Assembly: GCA_046726235.1 (NCBI GenBank)
Contig: JBKPAD010000006.1
Span: 62,001 to 126,000 of the forward strand
DNA length: 64,000 nucleotides
Reading direction: 5' to 3'
DNA from: Nitricoxidireducens sp046726235
GTDB lineage: Bacteria > Pseudomonadota > Gammaproteobacteria > Burkholderiales > Rhodocyclaceae
Made by a program: the position numbers and the translations under genes. This document shows positions 17,416 through 24,551 of the stretch, piece by piece. The stretch's first letter is position 1. Every line of letters starts with the position of its first letter. Under the pieces are notes generated by a model. It did not search any database. It saw only the letters and a program-made list of their open reading frames with translations, and was not told the origin of the DNA.

Positions 17416-17664
17416 CCAAGGATGGCGGGTGTCCGACTCCTCCGTGTCCCCCGGTCGGGGCTTTGCCCCGCCCTCCTCCTTTACCTGCGGAGTCGGACAC
17501 CCGCCATCCTTGTGGATACGCCTGTGGTTTCGAACGCAAGAGAGGCACGGCGTCACCGCTCGGGACGGTGGGGGGCTCTGCTGCGCGTAGGTAAAGGAGG
17601 ATGAGCGTGCGCAGCACGATCCGGGGGACACGAAGCGCAGCAGAGCCCCCCGGCGGCCCGAGCC
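17416..17664. repeat. nested-hairpin dispersed repeat, copy 1
   Basis: This fills the gap between the chemoreceptor and the UbiA-family gene. Unit a is a perfect 24-bp inverted repeat (17417-17440 with 17489-17512) around a 48-base loop. Unit b is a 28-base inverted repeat with three mismatches (about 17559-17586 with 17635-17662). Both loops contain the same core, in opposite orientation: GTGTCCCCCGG, then a small hairpin of variable sequence (CGGGGC/GCCCCG in a, CGTGC/GCACG in b), then CCTCCTTTACCT. A second copy with about nine bases in ten alike, by eye, is at 54326-54580. No transposase is present and no target duplication was resolved. Confidence 0.85.
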
Positions 17665-17701
17665 CACCGCCCTCAGGACGGGACTCGAATCAACCAGCTG
17701 T

Positions 17702-18562
17702 TCAAGCAAGCATCACGATCACCACCGCCAGCCAGCCCGCAAAGGCCGCCAGCAGGTGCGGATCGCGCAACAGTTCGCGCGCCGGGTCCCCACCACCACC
17801 GCGGCGGTGCAGCAGGAACAGGTAGCGCAGCAGGCCGTAGAGCACGAAGGGCACGCTGCCGATCAGCCAGGGCGTGCCATGGAGTTCGATCGTTTCGGGG
17901 CTCACCGTGTAAAGCGCATATGACACGACGGTGCCCGTCGCGGCAAGGCCGATGAACTGGTCGAGCATCCGCGGCGTGTAGTGCTCGAGCACGCGACGGT
18001 GGCTGGCGCCGGCGGCGGAAAGCGCCTCGAGTTCCGCCCTGCGTTTGGCGAAGCCGAGAAACAGGGTCAGCATGAGGCCGCACAACAGCAGCCAGTGCGT
18101 CGGCGCGATGCCGACGCCGACGGTGCCGGCGAGAATCCGCAGCATGAAGCCGGCGGCGATGATGAAGACGTCGAGGATGACGACATGCTTCGCGCCGAGG
18201 CTGTACGCCGCATTGAGCGCGAGATAGGCGACGAAGATCCACGGCGCCCGGCTGGCGGCAAAGGCAAGCACCAGCGCGCCGGCGAGGCAGACGGCGCCCA
18301 GCACTGCCGCTACCGGCACGCCGACGGCGCCGCTGGCGATCGGGCGTTCCCTCTTCTCGGGATGGCGGCGGTCCTGTTCGCGGTCGACGATGTCGTTGAA
18401 GACGTAGACCGACGACGACAGCAGGCAGAACGCCGCGAAGGCGGCAAGCGCCGCCTGCACCAGCGCCGGATCGCTCCAGGCATGGCCGAACAGCAGGCCG
18501 ACGAAGACGAAGCCGTTCTTCAGCCACTGGTGGGGCCGCAGCAGTCGGATCAGCGGCGGCAT
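17702..18562 (-). CDS. UbiA-family prenyltransferase, decaprenyl-phosphate phosphoribosyltransferase-like
   Basis: A 286-residue membrane protein with about eight hydrophobic segments. The first aspartate motif is NDIVDREQDRRHP, followed by KRERPIASG; the second conserved region is YSLGAKHVVILDVFIIAAGFMLR. This pattern, with N-terminal LLRPHQWLKN, is that of the UbiA branch that moves phosphoribose to a polyprenyl phosphate (Rv3806c type), rather than the 4-hydroxybenzoate branch. It overlaps the upstream glycosyltransferase gene by 13 bases, so the pair may make and use a polyprenyl-linked sugar (inference). Confidence 0.8.
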   Translation of the reverse strand: MPPLIRLLRPHQWLKNGFVFVGLLFGHAWSDPALVQAALAAFAAFCLLSSSVYVFNDIVDREQDRRHPEKRERPIASGAVGVPVAAVLGAVCLAGALVLAFAASRAPWIFVAYLALNAAYSLGAKHVVILDVFIIAAGFMLRILAGTVGVGIAPTHWLLLCGLMLTLFLGFAKRRAELEALSAAGASHRRVLEHYTPRMLDQFIGLAATGTVVSYALYTVSPETIELHGTPWLIGSVPFVLYGLLRYLFLLHRRGGGGDPARELLRDPHLLAAFAGWLAVVIVMLA

Positions 18563-20064
18563 GGCTCGTCGGGGAAGTAGCGGTCGCAGAAGTAGCAGCC
18601 GGTCTGCGGCAGCCAGCGCGGGATGGCGTAGTACTTCTCCTTGACCGGCCGCAGCACGCCCTCGCGATAGGCCGCGTAATCGAAGCCGCGGCCGAGCACG
18701 ATCCAGAAGCGCGTGCCGCGCTGCTCGAACTCGCGCACCTCGACCTCGCGGAAATAGCGCCGGTAGTCGGCGAGGTTCGGCTCGCTCTTGCGCAGCACGA
18801 GGATGTTGCGATCGGCGAGCGTGCGGAAGTCCGTCAGGATGTCATCGTGGCGCGCATGGCTCGAGGCCTCGCCGAAGACGAAGAAGTAGCGGCGCGCGGC
18901 GTAGCCGAGCGTGACGGCGTTCGAGTAGCCGTCGCTGGCGAACGCGTAGTCGCGCTCATAGGGCTTCAGGCGGTCGAGCAGCGCCGGCGCGTCGAAGGTG
19001 AGGACGATGCCGTCGTAGGCGCGCAGGCCGCGCCAGCTCTCGAGCGGCAGGCGCGCGACGACGGCGGCCACCGCCACGTGCAGCATCGCGAAGACGACGA
19101 AGAAGGCGCCGAGCTTGCGCAGCTCGGGCAGCGACAGGCGCCGCGCCAGCGGCAGCAGCGCGAAAGGCACGAAGGCGAGCAGCCAGTGCAGCCCGACGGT
19201 CTTCACCAGCGACAGCAGGCCGAACAGCACGAAGGGCACGACGGAGAGCGCCGCCAGGGCGCGGCAGCCGCCGGTCAGCGCGCCGCCGCCGCGCGCGATC
19301 AGCAGCCACAGCACCGGCGGCGAGAGCACGTAGGCGAGCGTCGCCGCATAGAGCAGCGGCGTCTTCCATGACAGTCCCGCGCCTTCGTGGCGATTGACGA
19401 AGTTGAACATGTAGTTCGGCCAGCAGTGGCCGGCGTTCCACCACATCATGAGCGCCAGCGCCGGGACGGTGCAGGCGTAGGCGATGACGAGGCCCCGCCA
19501 GGCGCCGGGCGTGCGCCGCACGATGACATCGACGAGGTAGGCGAAGCCGAGCAGCGCCGCGAAGTATTTCGACAGCACCGCCCCGGCGAGCAGCACGCCG
19601 GCGATGAAGTACCAGCCCGGCGAGTCGTCCTCGGCGGCGCGGATCCACGCGAGCCCGGAGAGCACGGCGAAGTAGACCAGCGCCGTGTCGGTGGTGACGA
19701 AGACGTTCCAGACATTGACCGGCGCCAGCAGCACCAGCAAGGCCGCCCACCAGCGGCGATCCTCGTCGAGTTCCGGCCAGAGGCGCCTGAAGGTCGCGCC
19801 CGCGGCCAGCGCCAGCAGCGCCGGCTGCAGCACGCTCGGCAGGCGCAGCCACCACTCGGCGTCGGAGATCGCGAGCAGGCCCGCCAGCCACCAGCCGATC
19901 ATCGGCGGATGGTCGTAGAAGCCCCAGTCGGGACGGCGACCCCATTCGATGAAGTAGGCCTCGTCGCCGGTGATCGGCATCGCCGCCGCCAGCCAGAAGC
20001 GGAAGGCGAGCGTCGCGAACAGCGAGAACAGGAACAGCCGGTGCGGATGGACGGCCTGGTTCAT
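18550..20064 (-). CDS. ArnT/PMT-like membrane glycosyltransferase
   Basis: A 504-residue protein with many transmembrane segments. The first periplasmic loop has the GT83/GT39 pattern PITGDEAYFIEWGRRPDWGFYDHPPMIGWW, with Asp-Glu as likely catalytic pair, and VFVTTDTALVYFAVLSG follows. Enzymes of this group move a sugar from a polyprenyl phosphate to lipid A, protein or another acceptor at the periplasmic face. The C-terminal soluble part ends with a cysteine-bearing stretch (PQTGCYFCDRYFPDEPC). It starts 31 bases after aroG and overlaps the UbiA-family gene. The acceptor is unknown. Confidence 0.82.
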   Translation of the reverse strand: MNQAVHPHRLFLFSLFATLAFRFWLAAAMPITGDEAYFIEWGRRPDWGFYDHPPMIGWWLAGLLAISDAEWWLRLPSVLQPALLALAAGATFRRLWPELDEDRRWWAALLVLLAPVNVWNVFVTTDTALVYFAVLSGLAWIRAAEDDSPGWYFIAGVLLAGAVLSKYFAALLGFAYLVDVIVRRTPGAWRGLVIAYACTVPALALMMWWNAGHCWPNYMFNFVNRHEGAGLSWKTPLLYAATLAYVLSPPVLWLLIARGGGALTGGCRALAALSVVPFVLFGLLSLVKTVGLHWLLAFVPFALLPLARRLSLPELRKLGAFFVVFAMLHVAVAAVVARLPLESWRGLRAYDGIVLTFDAPALLDRLKPYERDYAFASDGYSNAVTLGYAARRYFFVFGEASSHARHDDILTDFRTLADRNILVLRKSEPNLADYRRYFREVEVREFEQRGTRFWIVLGRGFDYAAYREGVLRPVKEKYYAIPRWLPQTGCYFCDRYFPDEPCRR

Positions 20065-20095
20065 CGTCCGATGTCAGGCGCGCCGGCCGGCACGA

Positions 20096-21163
20096 TCAGC
20101 GCTCGGCCAGTTGCAGGCGGCGCCGGCGCACGGCGTCGGCGAGCAGGTCGAGGACCACGACCGTGTCTTCCCAGCCGATGCAGGCATCGGTGATCGACAC
20201 GCCCGGCTCGAGCGGCTTGCCCGGCGTCAGGTCCTGGCGGCCTTCCTTCAGGTGCGACTCGACCATGACGCCGAAGATGCGGTCTTCGCCGCCGGTGAGC
20301 TGGTTGGCGACGTCTTGCGCGACTTCGACCTGGCGCTTGTAGTCCTTGCGGCTGTTGGCGTGCGAGAAGTCGACCATCACGCGCGCCGCCAGCCCCGCCT
20401 TGGCGAGTTCCTGGCAGGCCGCATCGACGGCGGGCGCCTCGTAGTTGACGTGCTTGCCGCCGCGCAGGATCACATGGCAGTCCTCGTTGCCGTTGGTAGA
20501 CACGATCGCCGAGTGGCCGGCTTTCGTCACCGAGAGGAAATGGTGCGGGCTCGCCGCCGCCTTGATCGCGTCGACGGCGATCTTGATGTTGCCGTCGGTG
20601 CCGTTCTTGAAGCCGACCGGGCACGACAGCCCCGAGGCCAGCTCGCGGTGCACCTGCGATTCGGTGGTGCGCGCGCCGATGGCGCCCCAGGAGATCAGGT
20701 CGGCGGTGTATTGCGGCGTGATGGTGTCGAGAAACTCGGTCGCGCAGGGCAGGCCGAGTTCGTTGATCTCCCACAGCAGCTTGCGCGCCAGGCGCAGGCC
20801 CTCGTTGATCTTGAAGCTGCCGTCGAGGCGCGGGTCGTTGATCAGCCCCTTCCAGCCGACCGTGGTGCGCGGCTTCTCGAAGTACACGCGCATCAGGATC
20901 AGCAGGTCGGCGTCGAGGCGATCGCGCTCGGCCTTGAGGCGGCGCGCGTATTCCATGGCGCTGTCGAAGTCGTGGATCGAGCACGGGCCGACGACCACGA
21001 CCAGCCGGTCATCGGCGCCGTGCAGGATGCGGTGGATCGCGGCGCGCGCCGCAAACGTCGTCGTCGCGGCCGGCTCGCTGGCCGGAAACTCCCGCAGCAA
21101 ATGGCCGGGCGGGGAAAGTTCCTTGATCTCCTTGATGCGGACGTCGTCGACGATGTGCTTCAT
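20096..21163 (-). CDS. aroG: 3-deoxy-7-phosphoheptulonate (DAHP) synthase, class I
   Basis: A 355-residue cytoplasmic enzyme joining phosphoenolpyruvate and erythrose 4-phosphate in the first step of aromatic amino acid synthesis. Seen are VVGPCSIHD, MRVYFEKPRTTVGWKGLINDP, the LDGSFKINEGL segment, ATEFLDTITPQY, PVGFKNGTDGN and DFSHANSRKD with metal and substrate residues. The N-terminal extension VDDVRIKEIKELSPP is of the feedback-sensitive type (Phe, Tyr or Trp); which amino acid cannot be read by eye. Terminal EDTVVVLDLLADAVRRRR is normal. The trp operon lies elsewhere in the window. Confidence 0.93.
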   Translation of the reverse strand: MKHIVDDVRIKEIKELSPPGHLLREFPASEPAATTTFAARAAIHRILHGADDRLVVVVGPCSIHDFDSAMEYARRLKAERDRLDADLLILMRVYFEKPRTTVGWKGLINDPRLDGSFKINEGLRLARKLLWEINELGLPCATEFLDTITPQYTADLISWGAIGARTTESQVHRELASGLSCPVGFKNGTDGNIKIAVDAIKAAASPHHFLSVTKAGHSAIVSTNGNEDCHVILRGGKHVNYEAPAVDAACQELAKAGLAARVMVDFSHANSRKDYKRQVEVAQDVANQLTGGEDRIFGVMVESHLKEGRQDLTPGKPLEPGVSITDACIGWEDTVVVLDLLADAVRRRRLQLAER

Positions 21164-21328
21164 TTTCAGGTGCTGCCGCGTTGCGAAGGAGCGGATTCTA
21201 CCTTAAGAGCCGCACCACGCCTGAGTTTCGGGGCGGTCGACGGCGTTTCTCCGACCGCCCGTCGGCGACCGGATGCAGCCTGCCGCTCGCGGCCTCGGCT
21301 ACACTACCCGCATATTTGGGGAGACTGG

Positions 21329-22297
21329 ATGGAATCCGCGCTTCGCGACCGGCTGTCCGCCAACGGCATCTTCGCCCACATCGATGTCGAAGCCGTCGAG
21401 CACTTGCTCGACGAATGCGTGCGCGTGGTGCTGACCGCCGGCAGCACGCTGCTGGAGCCGGGCAGCGAGAACGACTGCCTCTACGTCGTGCTGAGCGGCG
21501 AGTTGCGCGTCTATCTCGCCGACCGCGAACTGCCGGCGCACAGCGTGCTCCATGCCGGCGAATGCGCCGGCGAGATGTCGCTGATCGACGGCGAAGGCGT
21601 CTCGGCGCTGGTGATCGCCGCCGCGGACAGCGAACTCCTGGTCATCCCGCAGACCATCCTCTGGGCGCTGATCGACCGTTCGCACGGCTTCGCGCGCAAC
21701 CTGCTGGCGACGCTGTCGGGCCGCATGCGCAAGGACAACCTCGCGCTCGTCACCACCGCGAGCCGCAGCCTCGAGTTCGAGCAGGCGGCCAGCGTCGACG
21801 CGCTGACCGGCCTGCACAACCGCCGCTGGCTGATCGACGCCTTCCCGCGCGCCATCCGCCGCTGCGAGCAGGACCGCTCGCCGCTGTGCCTGGTCATGGC
21901 GGACATCGATCACTTCAAGCGCCTCAACGACGAGCAAGGCCACCTCACCGGAGACGCCGTGCTGCGCGGCGTGGCGCGCTGCCTGGCCGAGAGCGTGCGT
22001 TCCCCCGACCTCATCGCCCGCTACGGCGGCGAGGAGTTCGCCATCCTGTTGCCCAATACCGCCACCGACGAAGGCCTGCGCATTGCCGAGCGCCTGCGGG
22101 GTGCGGTCGAGAAGATGTCGCTGTCCGCGTTGACCGACGGCGGCGTCGAGCATGTCACCGTTTCCTGCGGCGTCGCGCCGCTCGGAACCGACGGCGACCT
22201 GGAAGGCCTCATCGAGACTGCCGATACTGCCCTGTACCGCGCAAAGGCCAACGGCCGCAACCGCGTCGAGGTCGCCGCCGCGCAGTCCCCTCGCTAG
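21329..22297 (+). CDS. diguanylate cyclase with N-terminal cyclic-nucleotide-binding domain
   Basis: A 322-residue soluble protein. Residues about 10-130 form a CRP-like cNMP-binding fold (LYVVLSGELRVYL, HAGECAGEMSLIDG). Residues about 150-315 are a GGDEF domain with VDALTGLHNRRWL, ADIDHFKRLND and the active-site form RYGGEEF. An RxxD inhibitory site (RSPD) lies five residues before GGEEF. No membrane segment. It should make cyclic-di-GMP, perhaps under control of cAMP or another ligand. GGGGAG precedes the ATG. It is alone on this strand and its stop overlaps the tldD stop by four bases in the convergent sense. Confidence 0.9.
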   Translation: MESALRDRLSANGIFAHIDVEAVEHLLDECVRVVLTAGSTLLEPGSENDCLYVVLSGELRVYLADRELPAHSVLHAGECAGEMSLIDGEGVSALVIAAADSELLVIPQTILWALIDRSHGFARNLLATLSGRMRKDNLALVTTASRSLEFEQAASVDALTGLHNRRWLIDAFPRAIRRCEQDRSPLCLVMADIDHFKRLNDEQGHLTGDAVLRGVARCLAESVRSPDLIARYGGEEFAILLPNTATDEGLRIAERLRGAVEKMSLSALTDGGVEHVTVSCGVAPLGTDGDLEGLIETADTALYRAKANGRNRVEVAAAQSPR

Positions 22298-23748
22298 GCG
22301 GTGCCGCCGACGGTGAGGCCGTCGATGCGCAGCGTCGGCTGGCCGACGCCGACCGGCACGCTCTGGCCTTCCTTGCCGCAGGTGCCGACGCCCGGATCCA
22401 TCGCCATGTCGTTGCCGATCATCGAGACGCGCTTGAGCACGTCCGGGCCGTTGCCGATCAGCGTGGCGCCCTTGACCGGCGTGGTGATCTTGCCGTTCTC
22501 GATCAGGTAGGCCTCGGCGGCCGAGAACACGAACTTGCCGCTGGTGATGTCCACCTGGCCGCCGCCGAAGTTGGCGGCGTAGAGGCCCTTCTTCACCGAG
22601 GCGATGATTTCCTGCGGATCCTTGTCGCCGGCGAGCATCACCGTGTTCGTCATGCGCGGGATCGGCAGGTGGGCGAAGGATTCGCGCCGGCCGTTGCCGG
22701 TCGGATCGACGCCCATCAGGCGCGCGTTGAGGGCATCCTGCATGTAGCCGACGAGAATGCCGTCGTCGATCAGGACCGTGCGTTTCGTCGGATTGCCCTC
22801 GTCGTCGATCGACAGGGAACCACGGCGGTTCGGGATCGTGCCGTCGTCGACGACCGTTACCCCCGGCGCGGCGACGCGCTCGCCGATGCGGCCCGAGAAC
22901 GCCGAGCTGCCCTTGCGGTTGAAGTCGCCCTCGAGGCCGTGGCCGATCGCCTCGTGCAGCAGGATGCCGGGCCAGCCCGAACCGAGCACGACGGTCATGG
23001 TGCCGGCCGGCGCCGGCTTGGCGCGCAGGTTCACCGAGGCCTGGTGCACGGCCTTCTGCGCATAGTCCTTGAGCCGCTCGTCGGTGAAGTAGCCGTAGTC
23101 GTAGCGCCCGCCACCGCCCGAGGAGCCCTGCTCGCGGCGGCCCGCCTCTTCCATGATCACCGACACCGAGACGCGCACCAGCGGCCGCACGTCGGCGGCG
23201 AGATGGCCGTCAGAGCGCGCCACCATCACCACCTCCCAGGACCCGGCGACGCTCGCCATCACCTGGGTCACGCGCGAATCGGCGTCGCGCGCGAAACGTT
23301 CGACGCGCTCGAGCAGGCGCACCTTGTCGGCGTCGGCGAGCGAGGCGATCGGGTCATGCGCGGCATACAGCGCCGGCACGATGCGGCGGCCAAGTGCCGG
23401 CAGCGAACCTTCGGCGCCCTGGGCGGCGATGGCGCGCGTCGCGCGCGCCGCCGATTCCAGCGCCGGCAGGCTGATCTCGTCCGAGTAGGCGAAGGCGGTC
23501 TTCTCGCCGGCGATGGCGCGCACGCCGACGCCCTGCTCGATGTTGAAGCTACCCGACTTGACGATGCCTTCCTCCAGGCTCCAGGCCTCCGAACGCGCGT
23601 ACTGGAAGTAGAGATCGGCGTAGTCGACGCGATGGCCGAAGACCTCGCCGAATACCGAGGAAAGCTTGCCCGGCGTCAGGTCGTAGGGCGCCAGCAGGCA
23701 GGACTCGGCGGTGGCGTAAAGGCTGGATTGGGTCATGGTGTCGTTCAT
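22294..23748 (-). CDS. tldD: metalloprotease TldD
   Basis: A 484-residue zinc protease of the TldD/PmbA family, which with PmbA degrades peptides, matures microcin B17 and acts in CcdA turnover in E. coli. The zinc motif is LHEAIGHGLEGD (HExxxH), with the later conserved GTCGKEGQSVPVGVGQPTLRI. The start at 23748 overlaps the nitrilase stop (ATGA) and is preceded by an AGAAAG stretch; an ATG four codons later is possible. It is the last gene of the yhdP-nitrilase-tldD set. Confidence 0.92.
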   Translation of the reverse strand: MNDTMTQSSLYATAESCLLAPYDLTPGKLSSVFGEVFGHRVDYADLYFQYARSEAWSLEEGIVKSGSFNIEQGVGVRAIAGEKTAFAYSDEISLPALESAARATRAIAAQGAEGSLPALGRRIVPALYAAHDPIASLADADKVRLLERVERFARDADSRVTQVMASVAGSWEVVMVARSDGHLAADVRPLVRVSVSVIMEEAGRREQGSSGGGGRYDYGYFTDERLKDYAQKAVHQASVNLRAKPAPAGTMTVVLGSGWPGILLHEAIGHGLEGDFNRKGSSAFSGRIGERVAAPGVTVVDDGTIPNRRGSLSIDDEGNPTKRTVLIDDGILVGYMQDALNARLMGVDPTGNGRRESFAHLPIPRMTNTVMLAGDKDPQEIIASVKKGLYAANFGGGQVDITSGKFVFSAAEAYLIENGKITTPVKGATLIGNGPDVLKRVSMIGNDMAMDPGVGTCGKEGQSVPVGVGQPTLRIDGLTVGGTA

Positions 23749-24551
23749 ATCTTTCTGTGTTTGAGCGCCGGCAGCGCGGCCCTGATTTCGGCAATGCGCG
23801 CCATGGAGAGTTCCGCGTCGACGACGCCCTCGCCCTTGTCGATGCGACAGAGAATCTCGCCCCACGGGTCTACGATCATGCTGTTGCCATGGGTGACGCG
23901 GCCGTTTGGGTGCGTGCCGCCTTGCGCCGACGCGAGCACGTAGCACTGGTTCTCGACCGCACGGGCGCGCAGCAGCAATTCCCAGTGCGCGCGCCCGGTG
24001 GTTTCGGTGAAAGCGGCGGGAATCACCAGCAGGTCGACCGGCCCGAGCGCACGGAACAGCTCGGGAAAGCGCAGGTCGTAGCAGATCGCCAGCCCGACGC
24101 GGCCGCAAGGCGCGTCGAAGGTGACCGGCGTCTCTCCTGCCTCGATGGTCAGCGACTCATCGTAGCTCTCGTCGCCCTTGGTGAAGCCGAACAGGTGGAT
24201 CTTGTCATAGCGCGCGACGCAGCGCCCCTGCGGATCGAAGGCGAACGACGCATTGCGCAGCTTCGCCGGATCGTTCGCGCGCAGCGGAATGGAGCCGCCG
24301 ACGAGCCAGAGGCCATGCTCGCGCGCCAGGTCGGCTAGGAAACGCTGGATCGGCCCGCCGCCCTCCTCCTCGCGCGCCGCAACGCGATCGGCATCGTCGG
24401 CGCCGATCAGCGGGAAGTATTCGGGCAGGGCGACGAGTTGCGCGCCCTCGGCGGCGGCCTGCGCGACGAGGCGCGCAGCAGTCTCGAGGTTCGGCCCCAC
24501 GTCCGGGCCCGAGATCATCTGCACGGCGGCGATGCGCATGTCCGCGGTCAT
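23745..24551 (-). CDS. nitrilase-family amidohydrolase (Nit2/YbeM-like)
   Basis: A 268-residue cytoplasmic enzyme with the full Glu-Lys-Cys triad: LPEYF (Glu44), YDKIHLF, and ICYDLRFPELFR. The HLFGF/YDESLTIEAG and RARAVENQCYVLASAQGG stretches are typical of Nit-branch omega-amidase or deaminated-glutathione amidase. Its placement between yhdP and tldD is usual in betaproteobacteria. The ATG at 24551 overlaps the yhdP stop; an ATG four codons later is an alternative. The exact substrate is not settled by sequence. Confidence 0.88.
   Translation of the reverse strand: MTADMRIAAVQMISGPDVGPNLETAARLVAQAAAEGAQLVALPEYFPLIGADDADRVAAREEEGGGPIQRFLADLAREHGLWLVGGSIPLRANDPAKLRNASFAFDPQGRCVARYDKIHLFGFTKGDESYDESLTIEAGETPVTFDAPCGRVGLAICYDLRFPELFRALGPVDLLVIPAAFTETTGRAHWELLLRARAVENQCYVLASAQGGTHPNGRVTHGNSMIVDPWGEILCRIDKGEGVVDAELSMARIAEIRAALPALKHRKI

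Noticed and set aside
13934..17617. Minus-strand open frame of 1227 codons opposite the kinase and chemoreceptor
   Set aside because: It is a shadow of two well-supported plus-strand genes in GC-rich codons; the translation is low in complexity (Arg, Ala, Gly, Asp) and has no family motifs. The same holds for the long antisense frames opposite the TonB receptor, glnE, yhdP and the dcw genes.
17676..17700. tRNA-like T-loop (GATTCGAGTCCC on the minus strand) near the end of the UbiA-family gene
   Set aside because: The flanking bases do not pair as a T-arm and no acceptor, D or anticodon arm is present.
17395..17709. Open frames across the two nested hairpin repeats (also 54298-54657)
   Set aside because: Frames are open on both strands, the copies differ by small insertions and by compensating stem changes, and the products match no family. 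Structure, not protein, explains the conservation.
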